NCBI GenBank assembly: GCA_023525975.1
Contig: CM042021.1
Span: 78,933,501 to 78,997,500, forward strand
DNA: 64,000 bases
From: Smallanthus sonchifolius
Taxonomy: Eukaryota > Streptophyta > Magnoliopsida > Asterales > Asteraceae
Reading direction: 5' to 3'
This document shows, in pieces, positions 13,001-23,645 of the stretch. The notes beneath the pieces are model-generated. The model searched no databases and was not told the DNA's origin. It saw only the letters and a list, made by a program, of their open reading frames with translations. The number at the start of each line of letters is the position of its first letter. The stretch's first letter is position 1. Both the position numbers and the translations under genes were made by a program.

Positions 13001-14636
13001 GTTTATCGTTTTTAACATCGTTCTACACTTTTCGCCTTGAATTGAAAGAATTTCTCCGCTTGGTAGGGGAATACGTACAATCTTCTCGAAGCATACTATC
13101 TCGGCACGATTCTTGGTTAACCAATCCATACCAATAACAATATCAAAACTCCCTAATTCGACGGGTAGAAGGTCTATACTGAATGTACGGTTTTCTAAAC
13201 ATAAAGTACAACCCCTAAAGACCTCTCCGGTTTCTATTAATTTCCCATTTGCTAATTCAATTGTATAACGTTGATCTAGTTTGCTGGCCTTAATACCGAG
13301 TAAGGATTTAAAATCATTCGACACAAAGCTCATATCCGCACCCGAATCAAAAAGTACAGAGGCATAGTGATTATTTATCGGGAACGTACCAGTGACGATG
13401 TTCGGGTCCTGGCGTGCGTCCCTTGCACCCATCACAAATGCCCTCCCTGGTGCCTGAGCGTTGTTCTGATTCTTCCACTTGGGACAATCCTTCTTGAAGT
13501 GTTTTAGATCACCACATACAAAACATCCCGGTTTGATTTTTCCCAATCGGTTGTTAGTTCGACAAGCTTGAGTGGTGTGACCAAACTTGTCGCATTTTCC
13601 ACACTTGATGCAAACACCGGCATGATGATTTCCACACCTCTTACATCTCGGTAGGCCCCTATCATACTCCTTTCTTTCCACTGTGTTGGCTGCAAAAGCC
13701 TTCACAGTTCCTTGTTTCTTAAACTCTTGTTTTCCAGATTTGTTACTTGAATTTCCCATCCATTTCCTTTTCTCCCCAGATCTACCTTCCTCATTCTCCT
13801 TCCTCACAAACAATTCATTACGTACTGCATCATCCTTTAGTTTGAATGCTAAAGTTATAGCACTCTTGACATCTATTGGATTAGATGATGTTACCATGCT
13901 TCGAATTTGAGACACAAGGCCCCACAGATACCTTTCAACACGCTTATGTTCTAGTGTGACCATATGCGGTACCAGAAGTGCCAATTCATTGAAGCGGTCG
14001 GTGTATCCCGCTACATCATCTCCTATCATCTGTAGGTTCCACATCTATGTTTCAATCTTTTGCAATTCGTTCCGAGGACAGTATTCCTCAATCATCATGT
14101 TTTTCAAATCTTTCCAAGACAATTGGTACACTGTCTCTCTCCCCAAAGTCTTCATTTGAGTATTCCACCAAGTTAAAGCTTTATCAGTGAGCGTACAAGT
14201 AGAATACTTCACTATGCAGTCAGTTGTGCATTCACTTATATCAATCACCGACTCCATATGTTCTATCCATCTCATTAGTCCTACTGCACCCTCGGTGCCA
14301 TTAAAACTGCAGGGTTTGCAGGATAGGAAGGCCTTATAGGTACACTTCCTATTTGGAGCATCTGCAGGATCACAAGTCATAATGTCATTAATTCGGATCA
14401 TGACTATGTGTTATGGCTTATTTATTTTTATTACCTCCGGAACCTCCGGAACCTCCTGCTGTACCGCTACCCCCTGCGGTACCGCTACCTCCTGCACCCC
14501 CTCCGCTATTTCGGTTTGCTTCATACTACTCTATGGCGGCAGCTACTCGTTGTGCTATTAGTTGTTCCATGTTTGGGGAAATTGTCTCGTTGTTGTCACC
14601 AGTAGTGTTACGGGGTGTCCCACGCTTAGGTTCCAT
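10058..14636 (-). pseudogene. gag-pol polyprotein, Tekay copy 2 (almost intact)
   Basis: From ATG 14636: exon 1 (67 codons plus one base), candidate intron 14434-14362, then an exon open to 10058 apart from one stop; about 1501 aa if spliced and read through. Visible in order: gag domain, zinc knuckles (CIKCGKCDKFGHTTQAC, CFVCGDLKHFKKDC), protease DSGAD, RT FIDDILIYS, RNase H with YCDASHQGLG and FTDHKSL, integrase zinc domain, catalytic integrase (MDF, SDRDSRF, SERTIQ) and chromodomain. Two in-frame stops inactivate it: TAG at 14528-14526 in exon 1 (copy 1 has CAG) and TAG just upstream of the Met at 14044 (copy 1 has GAG). All catalytic motifs of pol are kept. Confidence 0.94.
14362..14434 (-). 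other. Candidate gag intron, copy 2 (73 bp)
   Basis: Same donor (GGAG before GTAATAAAA) and acceptor (CCTGCAG before ATGCTCC) as copy 1, phase 1. The exon upstream has one more Gly/Ser unit than copy 1. Confidence 0.6.
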
Positions 14637-14892
14637 GACGTTCTTTCTAACATATCAATTAAAAAGAAACAACATTATATAAAATAATGATAGATCATGA
14701 CATAAGGATACAACAACATCCAATGCAAACAATCATCATTTCAACATAAACCATCACATACATAGTTAAAACATACATAGTACATTGTTCCCAAAAGACA
14801 AGGATACAAAAGAGATGGGTTCACATGACCTCATCAGTACTAAAGTTTTAAACTACATAATATACTATGGGCACAACCCGCCCATAATAGGT

Positions 14893-15650
14893 TTAAAATA
14901 AGAAGTGGGAGTACAACCCAATCATCATGGCTAGTCCTGCCATAACAAAGCTAGCTCTTGCCACAAATTCTGCAGCCAAAGTCCTCTCCTCCATCGCCTC
15001 CACCATGTCTCGGACCGTGAGAGTGAACTGCCAGTCCATATCAGCTCTCAACTCGAGGTAGTCAGTGGCACTCTGTATGTCTCGAGTGCTATCCTCCAGA
15101 GTCTGTACTCGAGATCCGAGCGCTTGACGTAAGCGCATGGTTGCATCCCCCTGTGCCCGAATATCATCTAGGAGATCATCAAGACGTTCTTCGTGCGTAC
15201 GAACGCGAGCTACCAAGGTAGGCACGGTGAGCTCCATGGCTTCCCAGTGTGGGGTAGGGGTGTTGGAGAGTTGGAGGACTCTCCGAGCTCAAAGGTAGAT
15301 GGAATGCTCTCCATCTCCCTCCATCGTGCCAGGGTACGAGGCATCCAACGGATAGTCCCCACCATAGGGTGGTAACAGGGTCGTTGCCTCGGTGGTTCCT
15401 CATCGGTCTCCAAGTCTTTCGGGTCACGGGCTGCCAGGTTTCTCTTGCGCGGAAGTCGAACCTTCTTCCTAGCACTTTGTACTTTAATCGGTCCTCCGCT
15501 TTTCTTTCGGTAGATTATAGGCGGTTCTCCCAGGGCGACATTAGGTGGTGTCGAGCTACAAACTTGTACTCGATTTTTGGGGCGTGTGGCGAGAAGTTCC
15601 TCGTTGGATTCAGAGTCAGAGACGGGGTCAGAGTGTGAATGTGATGACAT
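14893..15650 (-). pseudogene. Pre-gag ORF of Tekay copy 2 (1-bp frameshift)
   Basis: Full-length version of the ORF truncated in copy 1. A likely start is the Met at 15650 (MSSHSHSDPVSDSESNEE); an earlier in-frame Met at 15695 is also possible. A single base is missing near 15244 (CCC against CCCC in copy 1), splitting it into two overlapping frames. With that base the product would be about 252 aa: Ser/acidic N-terminus, basic patch, Pro-rich middle, probable coiled coil, hydrophobic C-terminus. It lies between PBS and gag, in gag orientation. I recognise no family; Ogre/Tat elements are known to carry an ORF upstream of gag, but this is a chromovirus-type element. Confidence 0.75.
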
Positions 15651-15780
15651 ACTTGTGACTACAATATCCACATGACATGATGACTGGTTATGCAATGCTT
15701 ATGCAATGAAAACATTTTAGTGAGTCATTCTAATTATAGACTAGGTTCCGTTTTAGACACCTAGTTCGCTATAATCAATG

Positions 15781-15792
15781 GCTCTGATACCA
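15781..15792 (-). other. Primer binding site, Tekay copy 2
   Basis: Minus strand TGGTATCAGAGC, complementary to the 3' end of plant initiator Met tRNA, five bases inside the 5' LTR boundary at 15798. Confidence 0.93.
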
Positions 15793-16146
15793 AGTTCTGT
15801 CACACCCCGCCAGGGCGGAAACGCGAGGCGCGACGTTCACTGGTTTCCAAAGCATATGATTACCGCAAACACATACATGTAATTGGATACATAACTGAAT
15901 TTAAAATATTTACATTACAAAATATCAACTTGAGTTTACAAATGTTTAAGATTTCGCAAATATGACTCAAGACCATGAGTTATACAAGAGAAATCCTCCC
16001 AAAAGCCGTATCCACGTGCATGCATGTAACCTACATTGCTAACCTGATGACCACGTTCAATTTCCTGAAAACATACTTAAAATTGTCAACACGAGGTTGG
16101 TGAGTTCACAAGTTATTATAAAGAGTTATCATAAACCCAATGTTTA

Positions 16147-16522
16147 AATCTGATCTTTTTGCCGATCAAAACTCTTTGTTAAACCTGATCATTTTAACCT
16201 GATCAGTACTCTTTTGTTTAAACCTGATCACTTTAACCTGATCAGAACTCTTTTTGTTAAACCTGATCACTTTACCCTGATCAGAACTCTTTACTTTAAA
16301 ACCTGATCACTTTATCCTGATCAGAACTCTTTTGTTTAAAACCTGATCACTTTACCCGGATCAGAACTCTTTTGATAAACCTGATCACTTTACCCTGATC
16401 AGAACTCTTTTGTTAAACCTGATCACTTTAACCTGATCAGAGCCCTTTTGTTAAACCTGATCACTTTACCCTGATCAGAACTCTTTTGTTAAACCTGATC
16501 ACTTTACCCTGATCAGAACTCT
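16147..16522. repeat. Palindrome array H2 in 5' LTR
   Basis: About ten CTGATCA-N8-TGATCAG units, matching the other LTR almost base for base. Confidence 0.93.
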
Positions 16523-17180
16523 TTTGTATGTATTACCAATGAATATGAATACTAATCCGATCTATTGACCCCATTTGTAAGCTTGCAAGGAATACAAAAT
16601 AGTATGTAATGTACGAGACCGTAACCAAACCCCAACTTTCTGTGCCTCCCCTCGCCTTTCTGCGAGTAAGATTATATGCGGTCATTCGATCATTTGGACC
16701 CCTGGTTAGCGCGACTAACCATGACCGGGAGCGTCACCCCGAATAGTACTATTCATAAAATCCCGGGCTAAATCCATAGCTAATGGTTACTAATTTATTT
16801 CGAGGACTTTAAGCGCTTTATTGTTCCCTCAATACATACATACGGTCAGATCATTAGTTCCATTCATTTATACACAAAAGTCTTTTACAAGTATGTTTCC
16901 ACCCCAAATCATTTCAAAACTTTAGAAAAAGGGGGATTAGTGAAACTCACCTCGACAATATGAATGCTAGCAAATATTTGAACGACGGCAGATTCGCCTA
17001 TCCGTATCCTATTTACACAAGGATAACATACACGTTAAGACTACTCGTCTTAAACACAATTTGTTCACCCGATTTAGCAGTTCTGATTGCTTTTGTTTTA
17101 ATTATCTTTTTAGTTTTTCCCAACACTTGGTTCGTTATGAAAATAGTTCTGAGTTACTGCCCAATGGGGCTGATGAACAG

Positions 17181-17494
17181 GTATCGAAACTTTCTTAGTT
17201 TTGATTAAACAGAACAGATGTCAAAACTTCCTAGTTTCGACTGAGCAAAACAGGTATCGAAACTACCTAGTTTCGATTGGCAAGAATAGTATCGAAACTG
17301 CCTAGTTTCGATTGGGCAATCGGTATCAAAACTACTTAGTTTCGATTGTAAATCCTAGTTTCGATTGAGTAAATAAGTATCGAAACTCCTAGTTTCGATT
17401 GAACAACTGGTATCGAAACTCCTAGTTTCGATTGAATAATCGGCATCGAAACTCCTAGTTTCGATCAGCAGGTAGCGAAACTCCTAGTTTTGAT
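17181..17494. repeat. Palindrome array H1 in 5' LTR, one unit damaged
   Basis: Nine complete units; near 17345-17367 one unit has lost its left arm compared with the other two LTRs, so unit number differs between LTRs of the same element. Confidence 0.93.
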
Positions 17495-18248
17495 TACTGC
17501 ACTTTAATTGACAGAATTTGTCCTGTATATTTTTATGTTCAAATCTTGAATTTGACACATTTTTCTTGTTATCTTACTTTCGTTTGAATGATTTGTATGA
17601 TTAGTTACGGTTTTAACGATAATGAAATGGATAATATTGAGTTTTTACCTCAAACAGAGAATGGTGATTTCTAGAGAAACAGAGAATGATCTTGAGTATC
17701 TTGTTAAGCTTTCTTCAGAAACGCTTGGAATTCTCCTTATAGCACTGAATTAGGTGGATTTCTGCCTTAATCCGGACTTCGACTTGAAGGAGAATGGTGA
17801 AATTGCCGTAAGAAAAAGAGGAGGTTTGAAAGGAATGGTGAAGTTTCGACTGAAAGGTATGGTTTTCATCTGAATCAGAGTGAATCAGGCAAGTGGGAGC
17901 ATGGCTCCCCTGACTCTCGGCCAAGAAAGTCAAGAAGTGGGTTTGGGGTTAATGATAACAATTTTAATCATTAATTTATTAATGATATTAGTATCAATTA
18001 GAGTTTTAAAGGGGTAATTTAATTCAGTTTCGATTCTTCACGGTATTATGATTTTTACCAGTTTATGGCTCGTTGAAGAAAATATTAAACCTTGATTTGT
18101 ATAATTCGTTGAGGTGATTATTTGTAGGTATGAGTACTTAAAAGTGGCGCTACATAGTAACGTCTTCGAGAAATCCATTATTTTACTTTTTCGTATAATA
18201 TATGATTTAGTCTTAACCATAAATTATGGTTCAACGTAAATTTTGTGT

Positions 18249-18290
<42 letters not shown>

Positions 18291-18505
18291 TCTGGTTATT
18301 TTATTTAACCATTTACGTTCGTATTTAGTCGGGTTATTCTGATTACTTTTTCTAGTAATTCTTTAAGATTTACTAGACTTGGAATAAACTCCTTTGCTAG
18401 ACTTCTTGACTTTACTTAGTCAAAATAAATATCAGGAAATAATAATTATGAACGTGCGTTTATGAAATGTGGATATTGACCTGAAATGCTGGGTGTCACA
18501 CGTAG

Positions 18506-18908
18506 AGTGATTGATTGTAGAATGATAAACGAATTGATGCGAATTTGATAGTACTCGACGCGAGTTCGACGATTACGGTTTATGGACTTTAATTTGCTGT
18601 CATTATGGATCAATAATGCGTGTAAATGATTGGAAAACGATCGAAATCACTAAGGCCTTGCATAATTGTCATGAATCCGAACAGTTTGGGAGATTACAGA
18701 TTTAACTGGATCAAACATACCCGATTTTGGCTTTACAATGTCAACAATTTTGATTTTGAGTTAATTTCACAACTAGTCCTTGTAGTTTATGTGTATATGA
18801 GTTTGAATGATGGCAGAATTAGTCCATGAGGTTTGTAACTAATTAACTGAGTTATAAGATAACTGGATTTGGGTTAACGGAGTTATCCGGAATTTGTCAG
18901 GTGTCACA
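18506..18908 (-). repeat. Fragment of another Gypsy LTR, target of copy 2
   Basis: Resembles the terminal 130-150 bp of the W LTR in wording and order (a CTAGTCC...AATGACAGAA...AGTCC...AACTGAGTTAT block) and ends GGTGTCACA at 18908 like the other minus-strand Gypsy LTRs here. Copy 2 therefore probably inserted into an older LTR. The left part of that LTR is not visible. Confidence 0.5.
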
Positions 18909-19169
18909 AAGAAGTTGTATTGTTTTAGGAACTCAACCTGTATACAGGTAAGTCAAGGCTTGAACCCGTTGAGCGTTTTGGCCTAGGAGCTCATCTCTTT
19001 ACATGGAGAGGTTTTACCCGGACCCCATGGAGCTATATTTGTTATAGGATCTCACCTTAGATAGGACAACATGATATTAATTATACTTCAAAATACGAGT
19101 TTCATTCATTAATCTTGGTTCATACAAAACATTTGTCATAAAATGCCCCTTAGGCTACATTGATCTCAG
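18909..19169. other. Unassigned spacer
   Basis: No ORF or repeat that I can assign. It sits just downstream of the end of the Tat-type pol and may be 3' untranslated or LTR sequence of that element. Confidence 0.4.
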
Positions 19170-22100
19170 CTTATACGAAGAAGCGTCGTAGGTGCTTGGC
19201 ATTCCAGTGTCTTGGAAGCCTCTTTCCTTCCATATCGTTGAGCTTGTAAGAACCTCCTCTTTGTGCTTCTACAATTTGGTAAGGGCCTTCCCATTTAGGA
19301 ACCAGCTTTCATATATCCTTCTGCCTGCTTGCATCATTGTTTCGGAGTACCAAATCTCCAACTTTGAAGTTTTCATGTTTAACCCTCTTGTTGTAGTAGG
19401 ATTCTATTTTCTGCTTGTATCTGGCCTCGCTGATTCTAGCATGATCTCGGGCTTTTTCTAGGAGGTCGAGGTTCTGCATGATTTCTGAATTATCTTGCTG
19501 CGGATCTTGGCTGTTGATTCGGTGTGTGGCTACCCCTATTTCGGTCGGAATTACTACTTATGAGCCAAAAACTAAACTGTACGGGGCACGGCCGTGGCTT
19601 GTTTTCTCCATCGTTCTGATAGCCCACAAGACGCTTGGTAATTCTTCTAGCCAATCTTTTCCGTGCCTTCCAAGCCTTGTTTTTATTCTGAATACGATGC
19701 TCCGATCCATACATTCAACCTGGCCGTTGGACTGAGGGTAAGCGACGGAACTAAAGATTTGTTTGATAGCTCCGTGCACCAAGCGCTGAATGGTTTATCA
19801 GCAAATTGCTTGCCATTGTCTGTGACAATTTGTCGGGGAAGACCGAAGCAGCATATGATTTGTTCCCATACAAAGTTTATCACCTGTTTGACAACGTTTC
19901 TTATTTGTTGGTCGATGCGACCGAATTTATAAATGACTTGATTTTTGATCAAGGCGATTACCTGTTTGCCCGTGATCGAAGCTAGTGGTTTTACCTCGGG
20001 CCACTTGGTGAAATAATCAACCGTTACTAGTAAGAACTTGACTCTTCTTCTTGCTTCGGGGAACGGACCAACAATGTCCATTCCCCATTTGTAGAATGAC
20101 CATGCAGAAGTGATAGTGACTAGGTTATGCTTCGAACTTGCTTTGATTGGTGCATGCAGCTGACACCCTTCACACTTGTGTATTTCTTCCAAAGCATCCT
20201 TGTGCATTGTAGGCCAGTAATATCCCAAATTCATCAGCTTTGTGACCACCGATCTAGGGCCGAAATGAGTTCCACATATTCCCTCGTGCACTTCCCTGAT
20301 CAAGTAATTACGTTGATCTGGTCCGACGCAACGGAGGAGCGGTGACAAGTAGGACTTTTTGTAGAGACAACCATCTTCGATCATGTATTGCTTTTCTTTC
20401 ATCTACAGCCTTTCTACTTCTGCTTCATCCTCTGACAATTTTCCCTCTTTCAAGAAGTCTATGATCGGGGTCTTCCAATTCATTCCTTCTTCAGCTATTA
20501 CATCATGTATTTCCTCTTCACAGATGGATGGAGCTTTGAGTACTTCTACTAGGACCTTCTTGGTTAGGTGTGCAAAGGTAAGAGAGGCCAGCTTGCTGAG
20601 GGCATTAGCCTGCTTGTTTTTTTATCATGACACTTGCTTCATGCTTCAACTTTCAAAGTCTTACATTAATTCTTGTGCTTTAGCTTTGTATTTCTTCATG
20701 CTTTCCTCTTTGGCCATGTATTGGTCATTGACCTGGTTGGCCACCAAGAGTGAGTCAACAAACACTTGGATCTTTGACACCTTAATCTCTTTAGCTATCC
20801 TCAAACCTACAAGCAGTGCTTCGTATTCAGCCTCGTTGTTGGTACTGGAGAAGTCTAGCCGAAGAGCATATGTGAACTCTTCTTTTTCGGGGCTTATTAA
20901 GACTAAACCAGCTCCAGACCCTTCTGTGTTGGAGGCTCCTTATGCAAATAACATCCATGTGTTTGGAGGATGCTTCTACTGTTCATCACCCTTTTTTGTC
21001 TCCGGTGCTTCTTTTTCTTCTTTAGGAACTTCTGCAAGGAAGTCTGCCAGCACTTGAGCTTTTACTCCCATTCTAGGTACATATTGTATCTTGTGCTCTC
21101 CAAGTTCTATGGCCCATTTGGCTAGTCGGTCGGATGTTTCAGGCCTTTCAAGTATTGCTTTGATAGGCTGATGAGTCACAACCTTTATCGGGTGTGCTTG
21201 AAAGTATCTTCTCAGCCTTCTTGCAGTGTGAACAAGTGAGAGAGCCAGCTTCTCCATCGGAGGATAGTTGACTTCAGCTTCCTTTAGTGCTCTGCTTAGG
21301 AAGTATATCGGCATTTGGGCCTGGTTTCTTTAGATAAGCAACACAGAACTAACAGCTTCATTACCTGCTGAAAGATAAATAAAGATTAGTTCTCCGGCCT
21401 CCGGAGCCACCATTGTAGGTAGCGAGGCTATATTTTCTTTCAGCTCCTGAAAGGCAGCTTCAGCTTCATCTATCCACCTGAAATCTTTCTTGTCTAAGCA
21501 TCCTTTTAGTGTTTTGAAGAAAGGTAGTGACCTTTCGGCTGACTTTGACAAAAAAACGCTTGAGAGCAACAATCTTTCCATTCAAGCTTTGTACATCCTT
21601 CTTCATTCTTGGAGACCTCATCTCCATGACTGCTAGAACCTTGTTAGGGTTGGCTTTTATACTTTGCTTCCCCACAATATGACCCAGGAACTTGCCTTCT
21701 TCAAAGTCGAACGAGCACTTTCCTGGGTTGAGCTAATGCTTCTTAGATTATCAAATGTCTCTCTGATATCATCTATCATTTCTTCCTCACCTTGGCTTTT
21801 TATTACTAGGTCGTCGACATAGGCTTCTATGTTTTGGCCGATCTGATAGGTGAACGTTTTGTCAATGACCTTTTGGTATGTAGCTCCTGCATTCTTGAGG
21901 CCACATGACATCTTTTTGTAGCAAAAGATCCCCTTAGCTGTATGGAAAGCCGTCTTTTCTTCTTCTGGATCTGATGATAACCCTTGTAAATATCTAAAAA
22001 GCACTTGAACTTGAAACCTGTCAAAGCATCAAATTTCAAGTCTATTTTAGGAAATGGGTAACAATCTTTCGGACATGCTTAGTTTAGATCTTTAAAATCT

Positions 22101-22608
22101 ACACACATACGCCAGGAGCCATCTGATTTTTTTAACCAGATCTGGGATTGCAACCGATGATTGATATTGCACTTCCCTTAGGATTATGCTTTTACTAGTT
22201 TGTCTACCTCCTTGCACGCAGCTTGGCTTCTGTAAGGGGCCAAGCTTCTCTTCTTTTGTACCACAGGCTTAATACTGGGTGATATGTTGAGGGAGTGTTC
22301 AACTATATCCCTTGGTACCCCTACCATATCGACAGGGCACCAGGCGAATACATCCTTGCTTTCTTCAAGTAGATCTTTGAGCATGTTCACCGTTACGGGT
22401 GAGAGATTACCGCTTATTTTTACCTTCAAATCCGGGTATGAAGAATTTATGCTCAACTATAAGATTCTTTCTTCTTTTAACTCTTCGTCTTCTTCGGCAG
22501 CAGCGATGAGCAGAGCTTCTTTCTTTGGCTTAATTGTGGCTATCCTCGATTAGTGGGAAATTTCAGCAACCCATGTGTAGTGGAAACTACGACTCCGAAG
22601 GTACTTAT
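19170..22608 (-). pseudogene. Tat-lineage Ty3/Gypsy pol, RT to integrase (degraded, left part)
   Basis: Minus strand, right to left: RT N-terminus (KDVFAWCPVDMVGVPRDIVE), RT core (GLKNAGATYQKVI, then EAYVDDLVIKSQ), RNase H (YPPMEKLALSLVHTARRLRR, ILERPETSDRLAKWAIELGE), a second RNase H-like domain about 20950-20410 (NNEAEYEALLVGLRIA on the minus strand), integrase zinc domain and core (WGMDIVGPFPEARRRVKF, IVTDNGKQF) and an integrase C-terminal tail ending near 19170. Dual RNase H and these motifs are characteristic of the Tat clade. Many stops and frameshifts break it. It continues at 38046 beyond the X insertion. Confidence 0.88.
22604..22608. other. Target site duplication of Sirevirus X (left), CTTAT
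   Basis: CTTAT here and at 38041-38045 flank the LTRs of X. Rejoining across them continues the Tat protease-to-RT region in the same orientation, which confirms the insertion. Confidence 0.93.
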
Positions 22609-22720
22609 TGTTAGGACATAGTTTGTAATGACAAAAGCTTGTAATAGTTAGATTTTATGTCTTTACGTTTTTGTTATGTAAATGTCAAATGTCACTAAGT
22701 GTTTTACAAGTATAGCCTAG

Positions 22721-22843
22721 AGGCGAACTTGTTAAGTTCGCCTGATCTATCAGAGGCGAACTTAATAAGTTCGCTTAAGTCTAACTGAGGCGAACTTGTT
22801 AAGTTCGCTTAAGCTGTTAGAGGCGAACTTGATAAGTTCGCCT
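22721..22843. repeat. Palindrome array H3 in X 5' LTR, 4 units
   Basis: Units at 22721, 22754, 22788 and 22821 (23 bp each, period about 33). Arms AGGCGAACTT and AAGTTCGCCT around a 3-nt spacer; two units have GCTT at the right end instead of GCCT. Confidence 0.96.
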
Positions 22844-22860
22844 ATATCAGGTCAGTTATC

Positions 22861-22868
22861 TATATATA
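22861..22868 (+). promoter_or_regulatory. TATA box of X LTR
   Basis: TATATATA, 17 nt after the last palindrome. Y, Z and Z' have TATAAATA at almost the same distance from their arrays. Confidence 0.65.
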
Positions 22869-23104
22869 TGTTTACATAGTCAGTCGTTCAATAGAGATTA
22901 GAACAGAACCAAATAGAACAGAGAAGTCCGATTGAGTCTGTAAACATCATTGTGATTTGAAATACGAATTGAGAAGGTTATTTGCTTGCTTGTTTGCATT
23001 GTCTTTTATGTGTATAAACGTTGACTCGTTGGATTCCGCACTCCGAGTAAACGTCATGTCTTATCACGAGATCGATCCGTAGACGCGCCATAGGGACCTA
23101 CAAA

Positions 23105-23116
23105 TGGTATCAGAGC
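23105..23116 (+). other. Primer binding site of X
   Basis: TGGTATCAGAGC, initiator Met tRNA type, two bases after the LTR end at 23102. Confidence 0.95.
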
Positions 23117-23255
23117 ATTTGCTCGTGATTCTTGTTGATTCTAGACGATTTTATATGCAAAATGACAACAAATTCATCATTTTTGAGTTTTTCATTTCAA
23201 TGGAGTTTTCAAGACTGATTTTGATCTGATTTGGTGTTATTGAAGAGGATTATGA

Positions 23256-23336
23256 TGAAATTGATCCGATAGAAAGCTTCTAATTGACAATTTACACGAT
23301 CCTACGGTCCAATTTTGTTTAATTCCTTCAATTCAG
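23256..23336 (+). other. Conserved leader block shared with Y
   Basis: About 80 nt containing ATTGATCCGATAGAAAG, TTACAC, CCTACG and CCAATTTTGTTTAATTCC is retained in the leader of Y at 34387-34464, although the LTRs of X and Y have diverged widely. The outer parts can pair (GGAATT/AATTCC in Y). It may be a packaging or dimerisation signal; that is inference. Confidence 0.6.
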
Positions 23337-23407
23337 TGATTAATGACGATTTTTAGATGTTCTTGGTTCGCGATTTTGGTCTGAAGAAGTTCTTGATCTT
23401 GATTATG

Positions 23408-23605
23408 TTACGGCAAGCGAACTTGCTGATTTCTGTGTAGGCGAACTTGTCAAGTTCGCTTCTCACAGGGTTAAGCGAACTTATTTTAAGCGAACTTAAT
23501 CAGATTGTTGAATTCTGATATAAGCGAACTTAATAAGTTCGCTTCTCATTAAGTTCGCTTGGGTGTATTATAGGCGAACTTATTATCTTCGCCTGAGGGT
23601 AAGAC
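23408..23605. repeat. H3 palindromes and half-units in X leader
   Basis: GCGAACTT arms, some paired (near 23442 and 23524) and some single, spread through the untranslated leader between PBS and gag. Confidence 0.85.
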
Positions 23606-23645
23606 TGTTCAGCACTTGGAAATTTTTCAGAAATTTTTTTTTAAA

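Larger units (their letters stand above)
7326..18500 (-). mobile_element. Tekay-type Ty3/Gypsy retrotransposon copy 2, complete, 11.2 kb
   Basis: Two near-identical LTRs of about 2.70 kb, TG...CA ends, 5-bp target duplication CGTAG, PBS complementary to initiator Met tRNA, polypurine tract, pre-gag ORF, and gag-pol with chromodomain. It lies in the same orientation as copy 1 and 19 bp from it. The duplication shows the middle LTR belongs to copy 2, not to copy 1. Confidence 0.95.
15798..18500 (-). repeat. 5' LTR of Tekay copy 2 (2703 bp)
   Basis: Near-identical to 7326-10022. It carries array H2 (16147-16522), array H1 (17181-17494) and a longer (TA)n tract at about 18252-18287. It ends TGTCACA at 18500 followed by CGTAG. 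Confidence 0.95.
22609..23102 (+). repeat. 5' LTR of X (494 bp)
   Basis: TGTTAGGACATAG...GGGACCTACA. Contains palindrome array H3 followed by a TATA box. PBS two bases downstream. Confidence 0.95.

Noticed and set aside
7326..18500. Three-LTR tandem made by unequal recombination
   Set aside because: Target duplication CGTAG brackets the middle and right LTRs only, and copy 1 lacks the PBS region; two separate insertions fit better.
22721..22843. CRISPR-like array (palindromic repeats at regular spacing)
   Set aside because: Lies within an LTR with PBS and plant-type elements; spacers are short and similar to each other, no cas genes; same array recurs in both LTRs.
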